This document shows positions 46,350 to 59,940 of a stretch of 64,000 nucleotides of DNA, one piece after another; position 1 is the stretch's first letter; every line of letters begins with the position of its first letter. The notes below the pieces were generated by a model. That model saw nothing but the letters and a program-made list of their open reading frames with translations, did not search any database and had not been told where the DNA came from. Location of the stretch: assembly GCF_027579695.1 (NCBI RefSeq), contig NC_083581.1, positions 60,338,200-60,402,199 of the forward strand, in the 5' to 3' direction. The DNA comes from Neoarius graeffei (Eukaryota; Chordata; Actinopteri; Siluriformes; Ariidae). Position numbers and translations under genes: made by a program.

Positions 46350-47003
46350 GTACGGCAGAACAATAGGGCCAGGGTTTTATATTTTATTTGGAAACTTCTG
46401 AGAAAAAAAGTCAAATTTTTCGAGAAAAAAAATCGTCAGAAATCTGTAGAAGGCAGCCTTCCATACGGAAGTGACACTCACTCGCGGCCGGTAGACATGA
46501 ATGGCTGAGACCAGAGCCATGGAATTCAGAGTTATGACAACCGGGGTTCAGAAATCACAATACTGTGATTCTGTGCCAAGACTGCAAGGATCTCTTTGTT
46601 ATTAAACCCAATCCCGAAATAACATTTGATTAAGTCGTCCATTTCAGCAGCACTAAACACAGTAGTAGCAGACTAAGTCTCCGTCAGCTCTGAATGACCT
46701 GGTACTTCCTGGTAGCCTAAATTTGTGACTTTTTTTCTCAAAAATTTCGAGTTTTTTTTTTCTCTCAACTTTTGACAAATTTTGACTTTTTTCTTGAAAA
46801 TTGACTTTTTTCTCAATTTTTGACTTTTTTCCGTGAAAATTTTGACTTTTTTCTCAAATTTTGACTTTTTTCTCAGATTTTGACTTTCTCAATTTTTTAC
46901 TTTTTTCTCAATTTCTGATTTTAATCTTGAAAATTCTGTTTTTTTTCTCAGAAATTTAAAAAAAATATATGTATTTCTTAGTGGAACTATCGCTCTTCCG
47001 TAC
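46350..47003. mobile_element. MITE with TTTTTTCTCAAAATTTTGAC-type internal repeats
   Basis: Ends GTACGGCAGAACAATAGGGC and CGCTCTTCCGTAC are imperfect inverted repeats inside CATGT/ACATG. 46730-46930 is an array of about ten TTGACTTTTTTCTCAA-like units of 20-25 bp, and AAAAAAAGTCAAATTTTTCG at 46404 is its inverted counterpart. Confidence 0.55.
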
Positions 47004-47379
47004 ATGTGCAACTTATCTGTTGTCTGAGCTCCAAATAGCCTGTCCTCTGGGATATATACTTGTATCGTTTCCTATCATCTTGTCACCCACTTGAATTTTC
47101 ACCCATTTTAGAGACTGCTTCTAACTCTGACTTATCTTTGACTTGGGTTTCCTCAGTCGCTTGCTGGCCTTTTTTGGCATCATTCACCATGCTGTTTTCC
47201 CTCTCTTGCCTCCTTATTCTCCCAGCAACTTGCCTCCCAATACTGTACAGACGCTCCCGTAAGAGTCACATTTTTACATCCAGGAGTGGCTTCTGAGGAA
47301 TGGTTAGGAAAGGTGCAGGTGGATCAACTCATGTACAAACACTTTCTCCTTAACATCTCTGCTGAAAAAATCATCTTAG

Positions 47380-47560
47380 TTTAGCCAACGAGAAGAAGAA
47401 GAAAACTTTGTCACATGTACACTCATTCTGAAGCAGTGAGCACATGCATGTGAGCAATGAGCATACACACATACCCAGAGCAGTGGGTGCTACAGCTCCT
47501 GTGGAGCAGTTGGGGGTGAGGTGCCTTGCTCTGCCCACTGCTGAAACCCAGGCCAAGCTG
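47380..47560 (-). mobile_element. Remnant of a teleost SINE/LINE tail (family 3)
   Basis: TTTGTCACATGTACACT, CCCAGAGCAGTGGGTGCTAC and GTTGGGGGTGAGGTGCCTTG are the reverse of the body seen at 55005-55222. 47004-47379 holds nothing else I recognise. Confidence 0.55.
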
Positions 47561-47894
47561 GTGACACCTGGAAACCATCTTAGTCAATTGGGAAGTGCTG
47601 GTAGATGGATAACTGTTTCAGAATTACCGTTATTACATCATAGACAGCTAAGACCATTAAAAAGCCTTAAATTTTGACATTTAAAATACTGATCACTTTA
47701 CTCATGTAATAAGGATTTACCAGCTTGGCCTGTGTTAAGCTGCTCAAACCAAGCTGGATTTTTCTTGGTGGCTTATAGCTGGAGATTTCAGAGGACTACT
47801 GCCAGAGAAAAAGATCTCTAGGCTAGTATTATAGCATTAATAGCAGCAAAGGTACAAAAACATGGGAAATATGTCTACAGAATTAATCAGAATA

Positions 47895-48205
47895 AGAGAA
47901 TGTATTATAAAGAGCAGTTAGTAGTAATAAATGAAAGTCTTTTTTTTTGCTTTAAAAATAGTCTTTGTAAACAATTGAAAGAATTTCAGAGTCAGATATA
48001 TATACACTTTTAGTCAGTAATAATACTAAAGAGCAGTAAATAGTAATAAAGGAAACTGTCTTTTTCTTTAAAAAATAGTCTCAGTAAACGATTGAAAGAA
48101 TAACTTCAGAGTCAGATGTATAAACAATAATATTAAAGCACAGTAATAAAGGAAACCAAGTCTTTTTTTTAAATACTAGTCTCAGTAAACGATTGAAAGA
48201 ATAAT
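47895..48205. repeat. Degenerate ~110-bp tandem repeat array
   Basis: The unit (AATA-TTAAAGAGCAGTAAAT, AGTAATAAAGGAAAC, AATAGTCTCAGTAAACGATTG, AAAGAATAA) occurs three times here, and again at 50355-50435 and 54885-54985 on the far sides of Tc1 elements. Confidence 0.75.
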
Positions 48206-48211
48206 TTGTCA

Positions 48212-49936
<1,725 letters not shown>

Positions 49937-49964
49937 TATGTGTGTGTGTGTAATATATATATAA

Positions 49965-50300
49965 GAGAGCCTTTTATTATCCCACAAGGGGAAATTTACA
50001 TTGTTACAGCAGCAAAATATATAAAGAGAAAAAGATAAGGCAGTGAAGGAGTAGTGCAAAAAAGTACTAAGTATACAAAAAAGGATATATAAGAAATAAA
50101 CTACAAAATTTAGAGATAAATTTGTATAAATGAACAGGTTTGTAGATATACAATTAACATTAACTTCCACGAAGGTGGAATTGCATGTGTAAGTATTGCA
50201 CAGGTATTACTACCAGTATTACCCAGGTAGTATTGCACAAGAGCCATTTTAACCATGTGTAGCTAGCAGTTCGCTGTAAAGTACTGATGCTGATCATCAA
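49965..50300 (-). mobile_element. LINE 3' tail fragment
   Basis: TTTATTATCCCACAAGGGGA followed by AATTTACATTGTTACAGCAG is the reverse complement of the 3' end of a common fish LINE. It fades out before 50300. Confidence 0.5.
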
Positions 50301-50446
50301 TGCACACAGTATACGTTCAGAGGGGTTTCTATGGATGTAGAAATATATAACAATTTGTCAGTAATAATATTGAAGAGCAGTAAATAGTAATAAAGAAAAC
50401 AAAGTCTTTTTTCCCTTTAAAAATACTTCAGTAAACTGTGTGTATG

Positions 50447-52069
50447 CAGTGCTGAGCGTAAATGAGTACACCCCCTTTGAAAAGTAACATTTTAAACAAT
50501 ATCTCAATGAACACAATTTCCAAAATGTTGACAAGACAAAGTTTAATATAACATCTGTTTAACTTATAACATGAAAGTAAGGTTAATAATAGATTGCACA
50601 TTTTTTTTCAGTTTTACTCAAATTAGGGTGGTGCAAAAATGAGTACACTCCACAACAAAAACTACTACATCTAGTACTTTGTATGGCCTCCATGATTTTT
50701 CATGACAGCACCAAGTCTTCTAGGCATGGAATGAACAAGTTGGCCACATTTTGCAACATCAATCTTTTTCCATTCTTCAACAATGACCTCTTTTAGTGAC
50801 TGGATGCTGGATGGAGAGTGATGCTCAACTTGTCTCTTCAGAATTCCCCATAGGTGTTCGATTGGGTTCAGATCAGGAGACATACTTGGCCACTGAATCA
50901 CTTTCACCCTGTTCTTCTTCAGAAATCCAACAGTGGCCTTAGATGTGTGTTTAGGATCATTGTCATGTTGGAAAAGTGCACGACGACCAAGGGCACAGAG
51001 TGATGGTAGCATCTTCTCTTTCAGTATAGAGTAATACATCTATGAATTCATGATGCCATCAGTGAAATGCAGCTCCCCGACACCAGCAGCACTCATGCAG
51101 CCCCACATAAGGACACTGCCACCACCATGTTTCACTGTAGGCACCATGCATTTTTCTTTGTATTCCTCACCTTTGCGACGCCATACAGTTTTGAAGCCAT
51201 CAGTTCCAAAAACATTTATCTTGGTCTCATCACTCCAGAGTATAGAGTCCCAGTAGTCTTCATCTTTGTCAGCATGGGCCCTGGCAAACTCTAGGCGGGC
51301 TTTTTTGTGCCTGGGCTTTAGGAGAGGCTTCTTTCGTGGACGGTATCCATGCATGCCATTCCTCTGCAGTGTACGCCGTATTGTATCACAGGAAATAGTC
51401 ACCCCAGTTTGGCTTTCTACTTCTTTAGATAACTGCAGTGAACTTGCATGCCGATTTTCTTCAACCCTTCTCATCAGAAGACGCTTCTTTCGAGGTGTTA
51501 ACTTCCATGGACGACCTGGACGTCTCTGTGAGATGGTTGCAGTTCCATCTTTCTTAAATTTTTGTACCACTTTTGCTACAGTATTCTGACTGATAAGTAA
51601 AGCTTTGCTGCTCTTCTTGTAGCCTTCACCTTTGTGGTGTATAGAAATTATTTTCTTTGGGGAATTCTGAAGAGACAAGTTGAGCATCACTCTCCATCCA
51701 GCATCCAGTCACTAAAAGAGGTCATTGTTGAAGAATGGAAAAAGATTGATGTTGCAAAATGTGGCCAACTTGTTCATTCCATGCCTAGAAGACTTGGTGC
51801 TGTCATTAAAAATCATGGAGGCCATACAAAGTACTAGATGTAGTAGTTTTTGTTGTGGGGTGCACTCATTTTTGCACCACCCTAATTTGAGTAAAACTGA
51901 AAAATGTGTAATCTAAGTTATATTATTAACCTTACTTTCACGTTATAAGTTAAACAGATGTTATATTAAACTTTGTCTTGTCAACATTTTGGAAATTGTT
52001 TGTGTTCATTGAGATATTGTTTAAAATGTTACTTTTCAAAGGGGGTGCACTCATTTATGCTGAGCACTG
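50447..52069 (-). mobile_element. Rearranged Tc1 transposon with inverted duplication of its 3' end
   Basis: Left arm 50447-50850 and right arm 51658-52069 are inverted copies of the same Tc1 3' third, including the transposase C-terminus, so both outer ends are the CAGTGCT(C/G)AGC end. The 5' end of the element is missing. The plus-strand duplicate encodes WGILKRQVEHHSPSSIQ to NHGGHTKY (51655-51834). Confidence 0.88.
50671..51657 (-). pseudogene. Tc1 transposase (second family), N-terminus replaced, one stop
   Basis: Reads KKIISIHHKGEGYKK, a paired-type [45 protein letters not shown] and DLNPIEHLWG (DD34E). A TAG at 51040-51042 (likely CAG-to-TAG) splits the frame between MNS and MYYSIL. 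The first residues upstream of 51657 come from the inverted duplicate. Confidence 0.9.
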
Positions 52070-52080
52070 TGTGTGTGTAT

Positions 52081-53256
52081 AAAAAAAAATCTCCTTCTCA
52101 CCCCCGGCGGGGGTGGAGTGGGGGGGGGGGGGGGGTATCCATGTCATCCTCAAGCTCGGGTCCTCTACCAGAGGCCTGGGAGTTTGAGGGTTCTGCGCAG
52201 TATCTTCGATGTTCCTAGGACTGCGCTCTTCTGGACTGAGGCTTCAGATGTTGTTCCTGGGATTTGCTGGAGCCACTCTCCCAGTTTGGGGGTTACTGCC
52301 CCAAGTGCCCCCACTACCACGGGGACCACGCAACCCTTGACCTTCCACATCCGTTCCAGCTGCTCTTTCAACCCTTGATACTTCTCAAGTTTCTCATGTT
52401 CCTTCTTCCTGATGTTGGCGTCAGCTGGGATCGCCACATCTATCACCACCACCCTCTTCTGCTCTTTGTCCACCACCACTATGTCCGGTTGGTTAGCCAG
52501 GATCTGTTTGTCAGTCTGGAAGCTGAAGTCCCACAGAATCTTGGCCCTGTTGTTCTCAGCCACCTTCTGTGGTATGGCCCATTGGGACTTGGGTATTTCT
52601 ATTCCATACTGGTTGCAGATGTTCCTGTATACTATCCCAGCCACTTGGTTGTGCCTCTCCATGTACGCTGATCCAGCTAGCATCTTACACCCTGCTACTA
52701 TGTGCTGGACTGTTTCAGGGGCTTCTTTGCACAGTCTGCATCTTGGGTCTGATCTACTCTGGTAGATCCTGGCCTCTATGGCTCTTGTGCTTATGGCCTG
52801 TTCTTGTGCTGCCATGATTAGTGCCTCTGTGCTGTCTGTCAGTCCTGCATTATCCAGCCACTGGTAGGATTTCTTGATATCAGCCACTTCCTCTATCTGA
52901 CGGTGGTACATGCCATGTAGGGGTTTGTCTCTCCAGGTTGTCTGTTCCTCCTCCTCCTCTGCACTCTCTTCAGGGTTCTGCTGCCTGAGACATTCACTTA
53001 GCAGTTCATCCTTTGGGGCCATCTTTCTGATGTATTCTCGGATTTTCGATGTTTCATCCTGGACCGTGGTCTTGACGCTCACTAGCCCTCGGCCTCCCTC
53101 TTTCCGCTTAGCGTATAGTCTCAGGGTGCTGGACTTGGGGTGGAACCCTCCATGCATGGTGAGGAGCTTTCTAGTCTTGATATCTGTGGCTTCTATCTCC
53201 TCCTTTGGCCAGTTTATGATACCAGCGGGGTATCTGATGACTGGTAGTGCGTACAA
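52081..53256 (-). mobile_element. 5'-truncated RLE-type LINE (R4/Rex6/NeSL-like), 3' end
   Basis: The minus-strand frame 53256-52165 (363 residues) starts beyond the RT core and contains GGRGLVSVKTTVQ, a CCHC knuckle CRLCKEAPETVQHIVAGC, and a restriction-like endonuclease motif ILANQPDIVVVDKEQKRVVV then IDVAIP (PD-(D/E)xK pattern). This arrangement is typical of LINEs with a C-terminal restriction-like endonuclease. No stop in the frame; the RT is absent. A poly-G run at 52119-52136 lies in its 3' UTR. Confidence 0.8.
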
Positions 53257-53272
53257 TATATATATACATACA

Positions 53273-54859
53273 CAGTGGTGCTTGAAAGTTTGTGAACCCT
53301 TTAGAATTTTCTATATTTCTGCATAAATATGACCTAAAACATCATCAGATTTTCACACAAGTCCTAAAAGTAGATAAAGAGAACCCAGTTAAACAAATGA
53401 GACAAAAATATTATACTTGGTCATTTATTTATTGAGGAAAATGATCCAATATTACATATCTGTGAGTGGCAAAAGTATGTGAACCTTTGCTTTCAGTATC
53501 TGGTGTGACCCCCTTGTGCAGCAATAACTGCAACTAAACGTTTCCGGTAACTGTTGATCAGTCCTGCACACCGGCTTGGAGAAATTTTAGCCCATTCCTC
53601 CATACAGAACAGCTTCAACTCTGGGATGTTGGTGGGTTTCTTCACATGAACTGCTCGCTTCAGGTCCTTCTACAACATTTCGATTGGATTGAGGTCAGGA
53701 CTTTGACTTGGTCATTCCAAAACATTAACTTTATTCTTCTTTAACCATTCTTTGGTAGAACGACTTGTGTGCTTAGGGTTGTTGTCTTGCTGCATGACCC
53801 ACCTTCTCTTGAGATTCAGTTCATGGACAGATGTCCTGACATTTTCCTTTAGAATTCGCTGGTATAATTCAGAATTCATTGTTCCATCAATGATGGCAAG
53901 ACGTCCTGGCCCAGATGCAGCAAAACAGGCCCAAACCATGATACTACCACCACCCTGTTTCACAGATGGGATAAAGTTCTTATGCTGGAATGCAGTGTTT
54001 TGCTTTCTCCAAATATAACGCTTCTCATTTAAACCAAAAAGTTCTATTTTGGTCTCATCTATCCACAAAATATTTTTCCAATAGCTTTCTGGCTTGTCCA
54101 CGAGCAGCAGTGTTCTTTATGGAGAGCAATGACTTTCTCCTTGCAACCCTGCCATGCACACCATTGTTGTTCAGTGTTCTCCTGATGGTGGACTCATGAA
54201 CATTAACATTAGTCAATGTGAGAGAGGCCTTCAGTTGCTTAGAAGTTACCCTGGGGTCCTTTGTTACCTCGCCGACTATTACATGCCTTGTTCTTGGAGT
54301 GATCTTTGTTGGTCAACCACTCCTGGGGAGGGTAACAATGGTCTTGAATTTCTTCCATTTGTACACAATCTGTCTGACTGTGGATTGGTGGAGTCCAAAC
54401 TCTTTAGAGATAGTTTTGTAACCTTTTCTAACCTGATGAGTATCAACAACAATTTTTCTGAGGTCCTCAGAAATCTCCTTTTTTCGCACTATGATACACT
54501 TCCACAAATATGTGTTCTGAAGATCAGACTTTGATAGATCCCTGTTCTTTAAATAAAACAGGGTGCCCACTCACACCTGATTGTCATCCCATTGAGTGAA
54601 AACACCTGACTCTAATTTCACCTTCAAATTAACTGCTAATCCTAGAGGTTCACATACTTTTGCCACTCACAGGTATGTAATATTGGATCATTTTCCTTAA
54701 TAAATAAATGACCAAGTATAATATTATTGTCTCATTTGTTTAACTGGGTTCTCTTTATGTACTTTTAGGACTTGTGTGAAAATCTGATGAGGTTTTGGGT
54801 CATACTTATGCAGAAATATAGAAAATTCTAAAGGGTTCACAAACTTTCAAGCACCATTG
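53273..54859 (-). mobile_element. Tc1-family transposon (third family), full length but dead
   Basis: Ends CAGTGGTGCTTGAAAGTTTG and CAAACTTTCAAGCACCATTG, with TA on the right (54860-54861) and CA on the left. ~200-bp inverted repeats with inner copies (GGCAAAAGTATGTGAACCTT at 53467; CACATACTTTTGCCACTCAC at 54651). Confidence 0.93.
53640..54530 (-). pseudogene. Tc1 transposase pseudogene
   Basis: Fragments in different frames: KKEISEDLRKIVVDTHQVRK and the HTH (54313-54490), then [23 protein letters not shown] and, after a TGA at the Trp of LEWPSQ, DLNPIE (53712-54101). At least one frameshift and two stops. Confidence 0.9.
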
Positions 54860-55004
54860 TATATATAGATAAACAATTTTAATCAGTAATTAATATTAAA
54901 GAGCAGTAAATATTAATAAAGGAAACCAAGTCTTTTTTTCCTTTAAAAATACTAGTCTCAATAAATAATTGAAAGAATAATTTTAGAGACCTATATATAT
55001 ATAT

Positions 55005-55222
55005 AGGTGCTCTAGTTTCCCCCACAATCCAAAGACATGCAGTTAGGTTGGTGTGGGGCGGCCTTGGGCTGAAGTGCCCTTGAGCAAAGTACCTGACCCC
55101 TGACTGCTCCCCGGGTGCTCTGGGCTGCCCACTGCTCTGGGTGTTCACTGCTTCAGATGGGTTAAATGCAGAGGATGAATTTCACTGTGCTTGAAGTGTG
55201 CACGTGACAAATAAAGGTTTAT
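55005..55222 (+). mobile_element. Teleost SINE/LINE-tail fragment (family 3)
   Basis: GCCCTTGAGCAAAGTACCTG, CTGCTCCCCGGGTGCTCTG and TGGGTTAAATGCAGAGGATG with the 3' end CACGTGACAAATAAAGG. Head missing; preceded by a fragment of the SINE body (TTTCCCCCACAATCCAAAGA). Confidence 0.7.
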
Positions 55223-55377
55223 ATTGGCCAAAATTCATTCGTAAATGTACAGGTAAAAATCCATGTTGTTGTTTTTATTGCCTTTAGTATAGCATAGCAT
55301 GTAGCTCCACTGTGTCTCTCAGCTCTCTGGAGACTCGACGGGTTTGAGCTCACCGGTGACTTCCTGCCCAGGAAGTG

Positions 55378-56140
55378 TGCCCAATTCTCTTTGGCATTAA
55401 CTCAACTCGCCATGTTTGGAGGAAGAAAAATGCTGACTATGACCTAAAGAACACCATCCCCACTGTCAAGCATGGAGGTGGAAACATTATGCTTTGGGGG
55501 TGTGTCTCTGCTAAGGGCACAGGACTACTTCACTGCATCAACGGAAGAATGGACGTGGCCATGTACCGTAAAATCCTGAGTGACAACCTCCTTCCCTCTG
55601 CCACGACGCTGAAAATGGGTCGTGGATGGGTCTTCCAGCACGACAATGACCCAAAACATACAGACAAGGCAACAAAGGAGTGGCTCAAGAAGAAGCACAT
55701 TAAGGTCATGGAGTGACCTAGCCAGTCCCTGGACCTTAATCCCATGGAAAACCTATGGAGGGAGCTGAAGCTCCGAGTTGCAAAGCGACAGCCTCAAAAC
55801 CTTAATGATCTAGAGATGATCTGCACAGAGGAGTGGACCAAAATTCCTCCTGACATGTGTGCAAACCTGGTCATCAACTACAAGAAACGTCTGACCGCTG
55901 TGCTTGCCAACAAGGGTTTTGCCACCAAATACTAAGTCTTGTTTGCTAGACGGTTCAAATACTTATTTCACTCAAAGAAATGCAAATCAGTTTATATCTT
56001 TAACATGAAGTTATTTTCTGGATTTTCTTTTTGATCTTTTGTCTCTCACAGTTAAAATAAACCTACCATTAAAATTATAGAACGTTTATTTCTTTGTCAG
56101 TGGACAAACTTACAAAATCAGCAAGGGATCAAATAATTAT
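55378..56140 (+). mobile_element. 5'-truncated Tc1 copy (same family as 48342-49936)
   Basis: Begins abruptly within the transposase and runs through the C-terminus to a right-end TIR (CAGCAAGGGATCAAATAATT). The left TIR and first half are absent. 55240-55377 contains no recognisable feature. Confidence 0.88.
55382..55935 (+). pseudogene. Tc1 transposase C-terminal half, one stop
   Basis: [29 protein letters not shown], then a TGA at 55714-55716 in place of the conserved Trp (VMEWPSQ), followed by DLNPMENLW and ...FATKY with TAA at 55933. About 80 percent similar to the copy at 48698-49720. Confidence 0.9.
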
Positions 56141-56152
56141 ATATATATTATA

Positions 56153-56529
56153 GGGGCGGCACGGTGGTGTAGTGGTTAGCGCTTTCGCCTCACAGCAAGA
56201 AGGTCTGGGTTCGAGCCCCGTGGCCGGCGAGGGCCTTTCTGTGTGGAGTTTGCATGTTCTCCCCGTGTCCGTGTGGGTTTCCTCCGGGTGCTCCGGTTTC
56301 CCCCACAGTCCAAAGACATGCAGGTTAGGTTAACTGGTGACTCTAAATTGACCGTAGGTGTGAATGTGAGTGTGAATGGTTGTCTGTGTCTATGTGTCAG
56401 CCCTGTGATGACCTGGCGACTTGTCCAGGGTGTACCCCGCCTTTCGCCCGTAGTCAGCTGGGATAGGCTCCAGCTTGCCTGCGACCCTGTAGAACAGGAT
56501 AAAGCGGCTAGAGATAATGAGATGAGATG
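56153..56529 (+). mobile_element. tRNA-derived SINE (family 1), full length, 9-bp TSD
   Basis: Head GGGGCGGCACGGTGGTGTAG TGGTTAGCG (A box) and GGGTTCGAGCCCC (B box) form a tRNA-like Pol III promoter; the body has CCAAAGACATGCAGGTTAGG and CCTGCGACCCTGTAGAACAG; the tail is GATAATGAGATGAGATG. Flanked by TATATTATA (56144-56152, 56530-56538). Confidence 0.92.
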
Positions 56530-56616
56530 TATATTATATTTACCCTTCTACATGTACATAGCGTTTTGTTTTTTTGTCTCCGCTTTTTTTTAATCTGTTT
56601 CTCCTAAGAGAGCTAA

Positions 56617-57194
56617 GTGAAACCGGAGTCAAATTCCTCATGTGTGTTCACATACCTGGCAATAAAACTGATTCTGATATATATTTTAAAAAATTATTAT
56701 TATTATTATTATTTTTAAGGGGCGGCACGGTGGTGTAGTGGCCCTGTCATCATGCTGTCGCCTCACAGCAAGAAGGTCCGGCTTCCAGCCCCGTGGCTGG
56801 CAAGGGCCCTTCTGTGTGGAGTTTGCATGTTCTCCCCGTGTCCGCGTGGGTTTCCTCCGGGTGCTCCGGTTTCCCCCACAGTCCAAAGACATGCAGGTTA
56901 GGTTAACTGGTGACTCTAAATTGAGCGTAGGTGTGAATGTGAGTGTGAATGGTTGTCTGTGTCTATGTGTCAGCCCTGTGATGACCTGGCGACTTGTCCA
57001 GGGTGTACCCCGCCTTTCGCCCGTAGTCAGCTGGGATAGGCTCCAGCTCGCCTGCGACCCTGTAGAACAGGATAAAATGGCTACAGATACAGAGTGAAAC
57101 CGGAGTCAAATTCCTCATGTGTGTTCACATACCTGGCAATAAAACTGATTCTGATTCTGATATATTTTTAAAAAATTATTATTATTATTATTAA
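56617..57194 (+). repeat. Second SINE copy between two copies of a ~100-bp LINE-tail segment
   Basis: GTGAAACCGGAGTCAAATTC ... GATTCTGAT ... (ATT)n occurs at 56617-56715 and again at 57094-57194. Between them lies a degenerate family-1 SINE (56719-57090) whose B box is mutated (GGCTTCCAGCC). The repeated segment looks like a retrotransposon 3' tail. Confidence 0.75.
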
Positions 57195-57553
57195 AGAATA
57201 AAACATGCAAATCTGCTTAGTTGGTCCTCCCATAGGCTCTGAGAGAGAGAGAGAGAGAAGGGGAAAGAGGGCGTGGCGATGATGACGCCCCTCCTCCTCC
57301 TGCTATTTCCCGTTTGTTGAAGCTTATTCTAGCGGCTCGGACCCGGAGCCTCACTCGCGACAGGTTTCCCAGCTCCGCTCGGTACTGAGCAGCCGGAGAA
57401 AGTGAAGTAACCGCTCTGTTAGCCGTTAAACGATCTCAGGTGGCCTGTATGTTTTTATTTGTATGGCATTATAAAGGGAAGGGAGAGAGACAGAGGGTGT
57501 GAATAAGTATGTGCACCTTGCACTTGTGAGATGACGCGAGTGGTTTTGTTTGA
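57195..57553 (+). promoter_or_regulatory. iffo2: GC-rich 5' region / probable promoter and 5' UTR of iffo2
   Basis: Sequence changes abruptly from AT-rich repeats to GC-rich single-copy DNA with a (GA)n run at 57240-57258 and CpG-rich stretches at 57310-57420 and on through exon 1. This fits a vertebrate CpG-island promoter. No TATA box is evident. The transcription start cannot be fixed from the sequence. Confidence 0.5.
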
Positions 57554-58138
<585 letters not shown>

Positions 58139-58264
58139 TGAAATTATTCATCCACACTTTTTTTTTTTTTTCCTCCGGTACAGCAGGTGTGGGATCAAAG
58201 CCCAGTCACTGTTTACATCCTTCAGGATGGGCGTAGCTCAGGGTTTATACTGCAAAGAAATGCT

Positions 58265-59110
58265 GGAGACCAAAATTGGCTTAAAAATAATGAAATGAAA
58301 TGAAATCCAATCCAATTTTATTTATAAAGCACAGTTTAAATAAACACAATAAAACTATACGATAAAATAACACCATAGAACATTCTCATCTCATCTCATC
58401 ATCTCTAGCCGCTTTATCCTGTCCTACAGGGTCGCAGGCAAGCTGGAGCCTATCCCAGCTGACTACGGGCGAAAGGCGGGGTACACCCTGGACAAGTCGC
58501 CAGGTCATCACAGGGCTGACACATAGACACAGACAACCATTCACACTCATTCACACCTACGGTCAATTTAGAGTCACCAGTTAACCTAACCTGCATGTCT
58601 TTGGACTGTGGGGGAAACCGGAGCACCCGGAGGAAACCCACGTGGACACGGGGAGAACATGCAAACTCCGCACAGAAAGGCCCTCGCCGGCCACGGGGCT
58701 CGAACCCAGGACCTTCTTGCTGTGAGGCGACAGCGCTAACCACTACACCACCGTGCCGCCCCATAGGCTGTCCACTCCAAATAAAATATCTGTGTACATA
58801 AAATCAACAACCTACACGGTGTTAAAAGCCTAGGAAGAGTTTTAAAATTAGACAGTGAGGAGGCCTGTCTAATGTGCAGCGGCAATGCATTCCATAATTT
58901 TGGAGCTGCAACCGAAAAAGCCCGGTCCCCTTTGAGCTTCAGTCTAGTCTCTTGGGAACTCTCAGGAGCAGCTGATGTATAGGGTGTATAGCACCTCAGA
59001 GAGGTACGATGGAGCAAGACCATTTTAAAGATTTAAAAACAAATAAAAGAATTTTAAAATTAATTCTAAAATGGATGGGTAGCCAGTGGAGCAAAGCTAA
59101 AATCGGTAAA
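58265..59110 (-). mobile_element. L2-type LINE C-terminus and 3' tail, split by a SINE
   Basis: The minus frame encodes TRLKLKGDRAFSVAAPKLWN and ALPLHIRQASSLSNFK (58850-58960), the conserved C-terminus of L2/CR1-like RT proteins. The tail side (58300-58385) reads reverse of GCTTTATAAATAAAATTGGA. Lies in iffo2 intron 1. Confidence 0.75.
58384..58762 (-). mobile_element. tRNA-derived SINE (family 1), full length
   Basis: Tail (TCATC)n at the left, head GGGGCGGCACGGTGGTGTAG read from 58762 leftward with A and B boxes intact (GGGTTCGAGCCCC). Inserted into the L2 remnant. Confidence 0.9.
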
Positions 59111-59194
59111 TGAAATGTTTCAACATACAGTAAGCCAGAATAAATGAAACAAAATCAATATTTGGTCTGAGACGACTAAAAAATAGTAGTCTCA

Positions 59195-59865
59195 GGTAGA
59201 CTGAGTTGTAGGTTTTACTGAGCATCTTACAGAACCAGACACGGTTCTTCTGGACACTTTGACTGCCACACTCGCTTCTTCATTTTGCACCAAAACCCAG
59301 TAACCTTCATTCCATCCATCCATTATCTGTAGCCGCTTATCCTGTCCTACAGGGTCGCAGGCAAGCTGGAGCCTATCCCGGCTGACTACGAGCGAGAGGC
59401 GGGGTACACCCTGGACAAGTCGCCAGGTCATCACAGGGCTGACACATAGACAACCATTCACACCCACATTCACACCTACGGTCAATTTAGAGCCACCAAT
59501 TAGCCTAACCTGGATGTCTTTGGACTGTGGAGGAAACCCACAGGGAGAACATGCAAACTCCGCACAGAAAGGCCTTCGCCGGCCGCTGGGCTCGAACCCA
59601 GAACCTTCTTGCTGTGAGGCGACAGTGCTAACCATTACACCACCGTGCTGCCCGTAGCCTTCGTTATGTTTTCTTTTTTAATCTGAAAAGTGGTTTCTTT
59701 TATATAGTATGTTGCTCAGATACAAATATTTATTTTCTGTAACATTTTAATTTTGTGCTGGAAAACAAACTTCTGGAACGCTGAAATGTTTTTATCCTGA
59801 CTCGATAATATAGAAATCTATAAACATTTGTATAAGAAAAAGGGGGGGCTAAGACTTTTGCACAG
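59195..59865 (-). mobile_element. DNA-element end (Tc1-like, ACTTTTGCACAGTGCTG), split by a SINE
   Basis: GTAGGTTTTACTGAGCATCT ... AACATTTTAATTTTGTGCTG ... GACTTTTGCACAGTGCTG is paralogous to 62695-63022. The SINE 59307-59654 sits in the middle. Confidence 0.6.
59307..59654 (-). mobile_element. tRNA-derived SINE (family 1 variant, ATGGATGGA tail)
   Basis: Same body as family 1 but with tail TCCATCCATCCATTATCTGT and a shorter body; head GGGCAGCACGGTGGTGTAAT read leftward from 59654. B box GGGTTCGAGCCC. Confidence 0.88.
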
Positions 59866-59940
59866 TGCTGAGAGTGCATGCATATGCATGTGTGGGTTTT
59901 TTTTGTGTATATATAATATAAAATTTTTTTTTCTTTTACT

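Noticed and set aside
46714..46970. Tandem TTTTGACTTTTTTCTC repeat as a satellite
   Set aside because: It is short, degenerate and bounded by transposon-like ends, so it is described as the interior of a MITE.
56153..56230. tRNA gene from A and B boxes
   Set aside because: The tRNA-like head is followed by a SINE body and tail with a target-site duplication, and repeats at several loci; it is a SINE promoter, not a tRNA gene.
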